This document shows, piece by piece, positions 18,319-26,186 of a DNA stretch of 64,000 nt (positions within the stretch are counted from its first letter, which is position 1; every line of letters begins with the position of its first letter). Where the stretch lies: positions 1-64,000 of the forward strand of contig JAKADY010000006.1 of the NCBI GenBank assembly GCA_021826065.1, in the 5' to 3' direction. The translations under genes were made by a program, and so were the position numbers. The DNA is from Pseudomonadota bacterium (GTDB taxonomy: Bacteria; Pseudomonadota; Gammaproteobacteria; Burkholderiales; Thiobacillaceae). The notes under the pieces are model-generated. The model saw nothing but the letters and a program-made list of their open reading frames with translations. It had not been told where the DNA came from and made no database searches.

Positions 18319-21300
18319 TTACGCAAGCACCTGTCTGACGGCTCCCGCATTGCGTTGCAGGATGTTGAGGATGGTCTTCTCGCCCGCGGACGAGTTGAGG
18401 TAGTCGGCGGCCATCGCCGGGTCGATCACGTTGACGATGCGCACCGCCTGGCCCTGCGGTTGCGGTGGCGGCGCCTCGGGCACCAGCCCGCCGGCGGCGA
18501 AGGCGAGCCGGGGCCCCTGGATGCGCGGTCCGCCTTCGATGCCGTTGATCGCCTCCAGGAATGCCACGCCCACGCGCTTCACGGCGGCGGCATTGACTAC
18601 GTACTCGCCGGCGGAGAGTCGTGCCGGGATCGAGTCGCTGGTGGAGGTGCCCGGGCCGGTGACGTAGCCGCCGCCGGCGAAGCCCTGAAACAACGACGAG
18701 ACCAGCGATCCCAGGCTGAACCCGCCCGCGCCGCCGCCCCCGAACAGGCTGCCGAACAGCGCCTCGGCGAGCTTCTGCGAGGCGATGCGGTTGATGGCGG
18801 CGAGTACCGAGCGGGCGAAGTCGGCGAAGGCGTCCTTGGCCGATTTGGCGCCGCTGCCGATGGCCTCGAACATCTGCGCGAAGCCGTCCTGCACCGCCCC
18901 GTCGATGGCGACCGCCACGTCGTCCACCACGAGCTTCACCTGCGCGATCTCGTTCTTCCAGGCCTGCACGCGCGCCGCCGCCTCGGGGCCGATGGCCGCG
19001 GCGGCGGCCTCCAGTTGTGGCAACAGTCCTTCCAGCGCCGCCCCGGTCTCCCGGTGCAGCGCGAGGATCTGCTGGCGGGCCTGGGATTCCGTGAGCAGCC
19101 CCGACTGGCGCTGCAGGTTGATCGACTCCTCGGATGCACGCATCCGGGCGAGCGCGTCGTTGAACTGGCGCTCGTAGTCGGCGAGATCGGCGGCCGCCGA
19201 CTTGACGTCGATGAGGCGCCCGACCGTGGCCACGCCTTCGGTGTCGCCCTCGGCACGCAGCCGCTCGATCAGCGTCTGGTACTGCCGCTCGATCGCCGCG
19301 CGTCGATCCTGGCTGGTCGCCGCCCCGGTGAGGTCGAGCAGTTCGTCGCGCACCTTGGCAAGCTCCTCGCGCAGCTCGCGCTCGTCCTGGGCGGCCTTGC
19401 GGGCATTGGCGACCTCGACGTCCGCGCGCTTGTTGTTGAGGACGGTGAGCTCCGCTTCGAGCTTGGCGACCTCGGCTTTCGCCTTGAGGCGTGCCGGTTC
19501 GTCCTTGCCGGTCTCTTGCAGGCGCTGCTGCTCCGCGAGCGAGACCTGCACGCGCCGGATCTCCGCATCGATCTCCTGCTGCTCGATCCGGGTCTTGGCG
19601 GCGTAGTAGTCCTTGAGCGAGATCAGCCGGTCTTCGAGGGAGGCATCCAATGCCCGCGCCTGACGGTCCAACGCGTCCTTGAGGAGCTTGAATTCGGTCT
19701 CGGCCTGGGCCTGCACGAGGGCGAGCTTCGCTGCTTCGCCTCCCTTGTCGGGGGCGGACAAGGCCTGCGGCTGCGGACGGCCGAAGACGCCCGGCTGGGT
19801 TGGCTCGGGGCGGATGCGCCGGGCGATGGCTTGCGCGGCCTCCCCGACGTAGTCGCGGGTGACGGCGTCGCGCACGGCTCCAGCCAACTCCTTCCCGAAA
19901 TCCCGCACCTCGCCGAGCTGGCGGCCGAGTGCTGCGCGCAGCGCCTGCATCGAAAAGTCGCCGCTGAAGGCCGCTGCCACGTCCTGGCCCAAGGCCTTCG
20001 CCAGCTCTCCGATGTCGGAAAAGGCGCTACGAAAGCGCTCGACCAGGAAGGCGGCCGTGATGCCGACGACGCTGCCGATGGCGTTGAACGCGCCGATGAC
20101 GACATTGACCATCGCGCGGACCGCCGTGCCGATGGCGTTCAGCGCGGCGACCATCGCCGCGCGCACGCGGGCCCAGGAGAGATCGTTGGTGCCGACCAGC
20201 CTTCCTAAGGCGCTGACGACTTCCCCGACCTTCTCGACGACCAGGTTCCAGGCGGCGGCGACGATCTGCTTGATCGAGGCGGTCCTGCCGCCGAACTCGA
20301 CCACGGCGTCGCGCGCCGAATAGAGTGCGCCCGCGAGCAGCCCCGCGGCGGTCACGATGACGCCGATGGGCCCGCCCAGGAGCGCGAGCACCCCGCGCAA
20401 CAGACCCGCGGCGCGACCGAGCAGGGACGTGGACGCTACTGCCTGAGCCACGGCACCGGAAGCAGCGGTGGCTTGCAGCCGGGCCTTGGCCGCATCCGCG
20501 ACCAGCGCGCCGGTGGCAAGCCCTTGCGCACGTGCCTGAGCCAGGGCGGCATCGGCGAGCCGCACCCGGGCGAGCGCCTCGGCTTCCAGCGTGCGCAGGT
20601 TGGCCAGGCGCGCGGCCGCTTCCGCCCGGGCGGCGGCAACACTGGTCGCGAAGGCGCCTGCCATCCGCCCGAAGGCGGCGACCAGCACGACACCGGCCAG
20701 GTCGATCAGCAGCTCGAGATGCCGGGCGACGAACTGGATCGCCTGCGCCAGTCCCGCCGTCAGACCCGAGCTCGCGTCGCGTTCGCCAAAGGCCCGCTGG
20801 AAGGCGTTCTTCAGGCGGGTGAGCGCACCCGACACCGTATCGGGGAGGCTCGCGTACTCCTCGGCGAGGCGCGTCCGCTCCTTGAGCAAGGCGTCGAGCA
20901 CGGCCTTCGAGGTGATCTTGCCTTCCTGGGCCAGGGCTCGCAGTGAGCCGAGCGGCACGCCCATGCCGTCGGCGATGGCCTGCGCCAGGCGCGGCGTCTG
21001 CTCGATGACGGAATTGAACTCCTCACCGCGCAGCTGGCCCGAGGCGAAGGCCTGCCCCAGCTGCAGCAGGGCACCGGCCGCCGCGTCGCTGGATGCGCCG
21101 GAGAGCGACACGGCCTGCCCGATGGCGTCGGTAGCCGCCAGCACGTCCGCCTGCGAACGCCCCAACGCCTGCACCGAGGGTGCGAGCCGCGCATAGAGGG
21201 TGATGGTCTCTGCCAGGGGCGCGCGGTTTTTCTGGGCGATCTCGAAGAGGGCCGCGTCGGCGCGGTTGAACTCCTCTTGCGAGGTGACCGCGAGCTTGAG

Positions 21301-21516
21301 GCGCGCCTGCAGGTTCTTGTACTGGTCGGCGACCTCGACCAGTTCGCGCACCCCCAGCCCAAGGCCGATCGCGCCGCCGATGCGTGAGAGTACCTGGCCG
21401 ACCTGGGCGGCTTCGCCGCGCAGGCGGGCGAGATTTCCCTGTACGGACTGGAAGGCCCGTCGCGTCTCATCGACGGCGGTGATGAGGATCTGGGCACGGT
21501 TACCGGCCACGTTCAA
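18319..21516 (-). CDS. phage tail tape-measure protein
   Basis: 1065 residues, the largest phage protein here. It contains long alanine-rich helices, a 'tape measure' N-terminal domain (SLSGASSDAAAGALLQLGQAFASGQLRGEEFNSV is split text from about residues 105-140), a hydrophobic central region (about 355-400 and 460-495) and a C-terminal end with FAGGGYVTGPGTSTSDSIPA, the GG-rich motif common at tape-measure C-termini. It sets tail length and is ejected during DNA injection. It overlaps the DUF6441 gene by 4 bp. Confidence 0.93.
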   Translation of the reverse strand: MNVAGNRAQILITAVDETRRAFQSVQGNLARLRGEAAQVGQVLSRIGGAIGLGLGVRELVEVADQYKNLQARLKLAVTSQEEFNRADAALFEIAQKNRAPLAETITLYARLAPSVQALGRSQADVLAATDAIGQAVSLSGASSDAAAGALLQLGQAFASGQLRGEEFNSVIEQTPRLAQAIADGMGVPLGSLRALAQEGKITSKAVLDALLKERTRLAEEYASLPDTVSGALTRLKNAFQRAFGERDASSGLTAGLAQAIQFVARHLELLIDLAGVVLVAAFGRMAGAFATSVAAARAEAAARLANLRTLEAEALARVRLADAALAQARAQGLATGALVADAAKARLQATAASGAVAQAVASTSLLGRAAGLLRGVLALLGGPIGVIVTAAGLLAGALYSARDAVVEFGGRTASIKQIVAAAWNLVVEKVGEVVSALGRLVGTNDLSWARVRAAMVAALNAIGTAVRAMVNVVIGAFNAIGSVVGITAAFLVERFRSAFSDIGELAKALGQDVAAAFSGDFSMQALRAALGRQLGEVRDFGKELAGAVRDAVTRDYVGEAAQAIARRIRPEPTQPGVFGRPQPQALSAPDKGGEAAKLALVQAQAETEFKLLKDALDRQARALDASLEDRLISLKDYYAAKTRIEQQEIDAEIRRVQVSLAEQQRLQETGKDEPARLKAKAEVAKLEAELTVLNNKRADVEVANARKAAQDERELREELAKVRDELLDLTGAATSQDRRAAIERQYQTLIERLRAEGDTEGVATVGRLIDVKSAAADLADYERQFNDALARMRASEESINLQRQSGLLTESQARQQILALHRETGAALEGLLPQLEAAAAAIGPEAAARVQAWKNEIAQVKLVVDDVAVAIDGAVQDGFAQMFEAIGSGAKSAKDAFADFARSVLAAINRIASQKLAEALFGSLFGGGGAGGFSLGSLVSSLFQGFAGGGYVTGPGTSTSDSIPARLSAGEYVVNAAAVKRVGVAFLEAINGIEGGPRIQGPRLAFAAGGLVPEAPPPQPQGQAVRIVNVIDPAMAADYLNSSAGEKTILNILQRNAGAVRQVLA

Positions 21517-22160
21517 ACCTTCGACATTGCTTTACGGATGGCCGCCGTCAGGCGGGGAAGATCGCCTCGCACCGAGCGGGCGAGGTCGAACCGTTTTCTC
21601 AAGCTCACGCGTCGCACGAGCACGGCGATGGGAATCTCCTGGCCGCGCCGCACGCGCCTGGCGCCGGTGCGCTCCCGCTCGGCACGACGAAAGCGCGCGA
21701 GCGGCCGGGCGTTCTCGGCGATGTTCTCGGCCATCAGGATCTGCCGGCCGTTCTTCTCGATGAAGAAGGCATTGCCGGAGCGCATCAGGGCATCGATCAC
21801 CCGAGCGAACGCCTTGCGCCCGATGCGCCGGTGCTGCGGCAGCAGCGGGACGAGCATCCGCCCCCGGATCGTTCCGCCCTGTTCGTGGATACCCAGCCAG
21901 GGCACTTTCGAGCCGATGTAGAGGGCCGGGAATTCCTTGGCCTTGCGGTCGAACACCTTGGCGTGCATCGAGCGGAGGAACTTCGGCTTCACGACCTTGA
22001 AACCGGCGCGCATTTCGCCCCGCGCCCGCTCGGCCATCACCTTGCCGGTGTCGCGCATCGCGCGGGCCACGGCGGTGTGGATCGCCTTGCGGGTGTCGCC
22101 CTGCCAGGCGCTGAAGCGCCGCCGATCCAGCAAGCCCTCAGCGACCAGATCGATCTTCAT
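21513..22160 (-). CDS. DUF6441-like phage minor tail protein
   Basis: 215 residues using ATG 22160 (MKIDLVAEGLLD); a further in-frame ATG upstream at 22196 adds 12 poor-looking residues and overlaps the chaperone extension more deeply. The protein is very basic. KAIHTAVARAMRDTGKVMAE and WLGIHEQGGTIRGRMLVPL resemble minor tail/completion proteins (the IHEQGG motif). Its position between tail chaperone and tape measure is unusual, because the chaperone normally abuts the tape measure. Confidence 0.6.
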   Translation of the reverse strand: MKIDLVAEGLLDRRRFSAWQGDTRKAIHTAVARAMRDTGKVMAERARGEMRAGFKVVKPKFLRSMHAKVFDRKAKEFPALYIGSKVPWLGIHEQGGTIRGRMLVPLLPQHRRIGRKAFARVIDALMRSGNAFFIEKNGRQILMAENIAENARPLARFRRAERERTGARRVRRGQEIPIAVLVRRVSLRKRFDLARSVRGDLPRLTAAIRKAMSKV

Positions 22161-22745
22161 CACGCATGCCCCGATGGAGTTCGGTCTGGAGTTCACGGAT
22201 GCCGTCGCGACTGCCCTGGGCGGCAGCGGTCATGACGGCAAGCCGGGTGGCGAGCCGTTCGTGTTCGAGGCGGCGATCGGCGGCGAGGAAGGCGTTCAGC
22301 TGGCCCAACGTGTAGCCGAGGATGTCCGGGTAGCGGTGACCGCCCCGTATCAGGCGGGCGATGGCGTCAGCCCAGCCAGACGGCCGTTCAGACGCTGCGC
22401 CAGATCGCCGACTTTCGGCGCGATCCGGCGCACGAAAAAATCCGCGTTCACCTCGAACACGGTCGCCGCCAGGGTGATGGCATCGTCGAGAGCCAGCGCG
22501 TCCACCCACTCGCGCGGTTGGCGGCTGGCGATCGCCAACCCGGTGAGCAAGGCATCGCCGTGGTCCGAGAGCAAGGCGAGCCAGTCCGGCTCGCCCGCCA
22601 GTCGTTGCGCGAAGGGCTGCACGGCCTTGAGCATCGCCGGCAGCTCGCCGAGCACCAGCGGGCTGATCGCGAGGCGTTGGCCGGCCAGATCCACAACTTG
22701 AGGCTGCGGCACGAGAACATCCAGATCGGAAGCACTCATCGTCAT
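22138..22745 (-). CDS. tail assembly chaperone -1 frameshift product (gpGT-like)
   Basis: The open frame 22509-22138 has no credible start codon, continues past the gpG stop and lies in the -1 frame relative to gpG. Shifting at 22440-22434 joins 104 zero-frame residues to 98 residues read from 22434 (first codon CGT), giving about 202 residues. The T-domain text includes IARLIRGGHRYPDILGYTLG. This matches the conserved gpG/gpGT strategy of lambda-like tails. The extension ends 22 bases inside the DUF6441 gene. If expressed, the short and long forms would be made in a fixed ratio. Confidence 0.7.
22350..22745 (-). CDS. phage tail assembly chaperone (gpG-like), zero-frame product
   Basis: 131 residues starting at 22745. 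VLVPQPQVVDLAGQRLAISP and LGELPAMLKAVQPFAQRL are typical of short tail chaperones following the tail-tube gene. About 80 bases before its stop it contains the heptamer T TTT TTC in the zero frame, followed by a strong hairpin. A fraction of ribosomes should therefore shift into the -1 frame and make the longer form listed next. It acts transiently on the tape-measure protein during tail assembly. Confidence 0.75.
   Translation of the reverse strand: MTMSASDLDVLVPQPQVVDLAGQRLAISPLVLGELPAMLKAVQPFAQRLAGEPDWLALLSDHGDALLTGLAIASRQPREWVDALALDDAITLAATVFEVNADFFVRRIAPKVGDLAQRLNGRLAGLTPSPA
22393..22440 (-). promoter_or_regulatory. programmed -1 frameshift signal: slippery TTTTTTC plus hairpin
   Basis: The heptamer TTTTTTC (22440-22434) is phased T TTT TTC in the gpG frame. 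Two bases later GCGCCGGATCG pairs with CGATCTGGCGC (11 bp including one G-T), a 2-nt bulge follows, and CCGA pairs with TCGG around an AAG loop. The basal pairs lie closer to the heptamer than the usual 5-9 nt, so they may be melted when the ribosome pauses. Confidence 0.72.
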
Positions 22746-22749
22746 CCCC

Positions 22750-23502
22750 TCACAGCAGCACGACGCGGCCGAACTGGCCGAGGTCGCCGGCGGCGGGCTT
22801 GAGCGTGTCGGCCAGCACCTGGCCCGAAAGCTCGAACTTCAGCAGCTCGTCGGTGATGACCGAGAGCTCCTTGGCCGGATTGATGGCCACGCGGTAGAGA
22901 TCGATCACCACCTCGCGGTTGCCGTCGGCGGTATTGAGTCCCTCGAAGCGCACCCAGCGCTCGGGCAGCGGCTGGGTGAACATCGCGGTGACCGAGGCCG
23001 TGCCGTAGGCGTAGTCGACCTTGAAGGGCTCGACGTAGGGTCCGCCGGTGGTGGCGTCGAGGATCACCAGCGAGCCGTGCTTGGCGTTCACCGAGTACTG
23101 CGCGGCCGGCAGAATCTTGGGGGTGGCGCTGGAGTCCTTTACCACCACCGACGAGACGTCCTGCTTGGCGAGCAGGTAGAGGCTGCCGGGAGTGACCGGG
23201 TTCGGCAGCGCCTCGGCGGTGACCGTGCCCGGGGTCTGGGCGGTGGTGGCGCCGTAGAGGGCGAGCGCCAGGTTGGTCGCGATGAGCTCCTCCAGCGTGC
23301 AGGCGAACTCGCCCTTCTTGGTCTTGATGAGCTGCAGGTCGGTGAGGCGCTGGCCGCTCACCGACTCCTGGTGCTCCAGGGTCTCCACCGAGAGGGAGAC
23401 CTTGAGTTCGGGCACGTTGCCCACGTAGGCCAACCCCTGCGGGTTGCCGAGTGCGTCGCGGGCGCCGATGTAGACGCGCCCCTGTCCGGAAAAGTAAGGC
23501 AT
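22750..23502 (-). CDS. phage major tail tube protein
   Basis: 250 residues. GQGRVYIGARDALGNPQGLA and PELKVSLSVETLEHQESVSG followed by a KTKKGEF segment match tail-tube proteins of lambda-like phages. LALALYG and the C-terminal FELSGQVLAD region are also typical. It lies between the tail-terminator-type genes and the chaperone, the canonical position. It polymerises into the tube around the tape measure. Confidence 0.82.
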   Translation of the reverse strand: MPYFSGQGRVYIGARDALGNPQGLAYVGNVPELKVSLSVETLEHQESVSGQRLTDLQLIKTKKGEFACTLEELIATNLALALYGATTAQTPGTVTAEALPNPVTPGSLYLLAKQDVSSVVVKDSSATPKILPAAQYSVNAKHGSLVILDATTGGPYVEPFKVDYAYGTASVTAMFTQPLPERWVRFEGLNTADGNREVVIDLYRVAINPAKELSVITDELLKFELSGQVLADTLKPAAGDLGQFGRVVLL

Positions 23503-23504
23503 GG

Positions 23505-23699
23505 TCAGTCTCCTTTACGGGTCTTGATCGGGGTCTGGGGTTGGGGGTCGGCCGGCCGCGCGGCTCCGCGCTCGATCAGCCCCCGCGCGGTCCCGCGCTC
23601 GATCAACCATTCCGCCGCTGCCTCGTCGAGATCGAGGATCTCGCCGGGGGCGTGGAGTCGGCCGGCGTGGGTGTGTGGTTCGATGAGTTCGATGTGCAT
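23505..23699 (-). CDS. small phage protein (DUF7210-like)
   Basis: 64 residues from ATG 23699. HAGRLHAPGEILDLDEAAAE and two near-identical tandem copies of L/GLIERGTAR-type text (IERGTARGLIERGAARP) are visible; the DNA carries the matching short direct repeat at 23570-23605. Similar 'pH-sensor-like' short proteins with WLIERGAA endings occur between head-tail joining and tail-tube genes in many siphophages. Function unknown. Confidence 0.6.
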   Translation of the reverse strand: MHIELIEPHTHAGRLHAPGEILDLDEAAAEWLIERGTARGLIERGAARPADPQPQTPIKTRKGD

Positions 23700-23704
23700 G
23701 GTGA

Positions 23705-24133
23705 CTATCCTTTTTGGGTGAGGTCGGAGGCCAGGGTGCGGTAGCGGATCTCGTAGCGCGCGGGCACGGCCAGGGCTTGGCTGTCTGCGTCCTCCGCGTC
23801 CCACTCGCAGTCGATCTCGCGCACGCCCAGGGCCAGCCCGCCGAGGCTCGGCTCGGCCATGAGCGCGCCGTGCGCCGCGACGATGAGCGCGTCGGCCACG
23901 TCGAAGGCGTCGCCTTCGCGCGCGAGCGCGACCAGCCTCAGCGTCAGGGCACGCTCACACCGGTCGTTCGCTTGCGCGAGGACTTGATCGCCTTCGATGA
24001 ACAGGAGGATCGCGGGGCTCGCCTCGCGCGGGAGCGGCACGGTGGGCTGGCGATGCAGCGGCGTCGGTGCGATCGCGGGACCGATACGCGCCACGACCGC
24101 CCGGACCAGGCGCTCGCGGACGGAGGACGTCAT
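23705..24133 (-). CDS. phage tail terminator / minor tail protein
   Basis: 142 residues from ATG 24133, overlapping the upstream joining gene by ATGA. ERLVRAVVARIGPAIA at the N-terminus, LFIEGDQVLAQ and LRLVALAREGD followed by DVADALIVAAH fit tail-terminator (gpU-like) proteins. It sits just before the tail-tube block, consistent with completing the tail end that meets the head. Confidence 0.6.
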   Translation of the reverse strand: MTSSVRERLVRAVVARIGPAIAPTPLHRQPTVPLPREASPAILLFIEGDQVLAQANDRCERALTLRLVALAREGDAFDVADALIVAAHGALMAEPSLGGLALGVREIDCEWDAEDADSQALAVPARYEIRYRTLASDLTQKG

Positions 24134-24411
24134 AGCCGGGTCAGCTTGGCCTGCATCTCGGAGCCGTCGCGCAGCTGGCGGACCTCGCGCACCCGATACG
24201 GGCTTCCTGCGATCTCCACCGTGTCGCCGGCGGCGAGGGTGAGCCAGGCGCTCGGGTACTCGAGGTGGTAGTCGCGGTTCAGTGCGAGCCCGTCGAGCGC
24301 CAGCTCGTCCGGGGCGCTGAAGACGCACTGCACCGTGAGCGAACCCACCATGACGTCGGTGAGCAGCCCGGCGCGGCCGGCGGCCTCGTAGAGATCCGTC
24401 ACCTGCGCCAT
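24130..24411 (-). CDS. phage head-tail joining protein
   Basis: 93 residues. Start ATG at 24411 shares a base with the capsid gene stop (TGATG). The text LEYPSAWLTLAAGDTVEIAG and YRVREVRQLRDGSEMQAKL is typical of the small gpFII-like joining proteins that close the connector. The position between capsid and tail-terminator genes supports this. Confidence 0.7.
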   Translation of the reverse strand: MAQVTDLYEAAGRAGLLTDVMVGSLTVQCVFSAPDELALDGLALNRDYHLEYPSAWLTLAAGDTVEIAGSPYRVREVRQLRDGSEMQAKLTRL

Positions 24412-25415
24412 CACGCTGCCGTCAGCTTCACCAGCACGCCGGGCCGGTGGCACATGGGCAGCGGGTTGCTCTGGGTGTGCAGGTCGGTGCCGCGGTCGAA
24501 CTTGCGCGGCTCCTGCTTGGCGTAGAGCGGCAGGCCCAGGGTGTTGACCGTCTCGTTGAAGTCGGCGGGCGCGACGTAGGTGGCGAAGGTGTCGACGGTG
24601 CCGAGCGGGAAGCAGTGGGCCTCGCCCGCGGCGATGAAGCGGCGCGCGTTGCCGTTGGCGTCGGTGGCCTGGCCCCGGTACTCCTCGAAGGTGATGCCGG
24701 CGAAGACGAAGCCCGCGCGCACGTCGTTGATCAGGATCGCGCCCTGTTGCCACTGCGCGTAGGCCTCCTTGACCGACTTGTGGCCGGTGAGCGCTCGGAA
24801 GAACTCGGGCGAACAGAGGACGTGCACGCCGGTCATGAACTCGCCCTTCAGGTTCTCCTCGATGTGGGCCAGCACCTCGTAGCAGTGGCCCTTGACGTCG
24901 CTCGCGGCATTGGCCAGATCGAAGGCGATGGTGGTGGGCCTGAGATCGAACTCGTCGAACAGGTCGTAGATCGTGCTGCCGTCGGCGTCCAGGATCTGGC
25001 CCTTGAGTGCGCCCATACGCAGGTGTTCGAGGGTGATCGCGTGCTTGTTGCGCATGGTCTCCAGATGCCGTGCCAGCACGCCCGCGACGGCCTCCATCTC
25101 CGTCTCCGAGCCGAAGGCCCGGATGCCCTGGACCTCCTCGGGCAGCACCACGTCGTCGTGCGGGATGTGCGGGACGACGAAGGAACGCAAGGAGCGCTGG
25201 CCGCGTTCGCCCACCGTGCCCGGCGAGCCGGGCGGCCGGGTGGGCAGCAGGTTCAGGCGCCCGGCGTACTCCTCGATGACGACCTGGCGCGTGCGCACGG
25301 GCTTGGCCGGAAACAGGTTCAAGGCTTCCAGCCGCCCGTAGCGGTTGGGGATCAGGTTGATGGCGGCGGTCAGGCTCGCCATCGAGAAGCCGGGGGAGTC
25401 GAAGGGGTTGAGCAT
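24411..25415 (-). CDS. phage major capsid protein, gpE type
   Basis: 334 residues from ATG 25415, preceded by GGAGACC; a TTG four codons upstream is less likely. RTRQVVIEEYAGRLNLLPT, RSFVVPHIPHDDVVLPEEVQ and GVHVLCSPEFFRAL are hallmarks of the lambda gpE capsid family (HK97 fold). It follows the decoration protein gene and a hairpin that could attenuate or process the transcript to raise capsid expression. Confidence 0.93.
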   Translation of the reverse strand: MLNPFDSPGFSMASLTAAINLIPNRYGRLEALNLFPAKPVRTRQVVIEEYAGRLNLLPTRPPGSPGTVGERGQRSLRSFVVPHIPHDDVVLPEEVQGIRAFGSETEMEAVAGVLARHLETMRNKHAITLEHLRMGALKGQILDADGSTIYDLFDEFDLRPTTIAFDLANAASDVKGHCYEVLAHIEENLKGEFMTGVHVLCSPEFFRALTGHKSVKEAYAQWQQGAILINDVRAGFVFAGITFEEYRGQATDANGNARRFIAAGEAHCFPLGTVDTFATYVAPADFNETVNTLGLPLYAKQEPRKFDRGTDLHTQSNPLPMCHRPGVLVKLTAA

Positions 25416-25431
25416 GGGGGTCTCCAAACGA

Positions 25432-25456
25432 CAGAACCCGCCAGCGGCGGGTTCTG
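25432..25456 (-). terminator. hairpin between decoration and capsid genes
   Basis: CAGAACCCGCC pairs perfectly with GGCGGGTTCTG (11 bp) around a 3-nt loop. On the minus strand it is followed by TCGTTTGGAGACC and the capsid start codon. There is no uninterrupted U-tract, so it may stabilise or process mRNA rather than stop transcription. It belongs to the same module as 10768-10789. Confidence 0.5.
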
Positions 25457-25481
25457 AACAGGGGGCTCGATGAGTACTCGA

Positions 25482-25859
25482 TCAGGCGCTGTCGCGCACC
25501 ACGATGCCGCGCGCTTCGAGCTGGGCGATCGCAGCGAGCTGCTGCGCGGTGGTGATCCCCGCGGGCCAGACCAGTGCGTTTCGCGCGACGATGGCGTGGC
25601 GGGCGATCAGGATCGCGTCCTCCCGGTCGATCAGCGTCGCATCCACGGCCAGCGCGAGCACGCCCACGGCGACATCGCTGCCGTCGCCGGCGGCGGGGTC
25701 GAGGGCCTTGAGCTTGGCCGTGGCCGTCTCGCGGCCGACCACGGCGCCGAGCGGCAGGTTCTGCCCGGCGGCCACGGTCGCCTGCTCGCGCGAATACAGG
25801 TTCGGCGCCTCGTACTTCAGCAGGTCGCCGAGGGTGGGGGCTTGGGTGAGCGTGGGCAT
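25482..25859 (-). CDS. phage head decoration protein (gpD-like)
   Basis: 125 residues. LKYEAPNLYSREQATVAAGQ and LPLGAVVGRETATAKLKAL are typical of the gpD/HDPD family that forms trimeric spikes on lambda-like heads. DREDAILIARHAIVARNALV and LEARGIVVR complete the conserved C-terminal half. It lies between the protease/scaffold gene and the capsid gene, as in lambda. Confidence 0.88.
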   Translation of the reverse strand: MPTLTQAPTLGDLLKYEAPNLYSREQATVAAGQNLPLGAVVGRETATAKLKALDPAAGDGSDVAVGVLALAVDATLIDREDAILIARHAIVARNALVWPAGITTAQQLAAIAQLEARGIVVRDSA

Positions 25860-25862
25860 GGT

Positions 25863-26186
25863 TCACTCCCGGGTCACGAGTTTCTTCACGGCGGCGACCA
25901 CGGGCGAGGCGGCCGGATCGGCGCCGGGGGCGGCCCAATCGTTGGGCGCGTGGGTCGAGCGCACGGCCGACTCCATGCTGTGGGCGGCGCGCGCCTCGAT
26001 CAGGGCGCGGCGCACCTCGGCTTCGGTGCGGCCGGCGGCGATGAACTCGGCGGCACGCTCGGGGCAGCCGGCGAGCAGACACAGTTCCGCGATCGCTTGC
26101 GCGGACTGCGCCACTTCGCGGCGGGCCTCGGCCACCAGGGCGGCGGCTTCATCCACGCCGAGCGTCTCGGACGGGGTGTCGGTCAT
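25863..26186 (-). CDS. nested in-frame scaffold protein (Nu3-like)
   Basis: Within the protease gene an in-frame ATG at 26186 (MTDTPSETLGVDEAAAL) is preceded by GAGGAACCCCCACC, a good ribosome-binding site. Initiation there gives 107 residues, mainly acidic and helical, resembling lambda Nu3, which is also made from the 3' end of the protease gene. I infer expression from this analogy; there is no direct proof. Confidence 0.5.
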   Translation of the reverse strand: MTDTPSETLGVDEAAALVAEARREVAQSAQAIAELCLLAGCPERAAEFIAAGRTEAEVRRALIEARAAHSMESAVRSTHAPNDWAAPGADPAASPVVAAVKKLVTRE

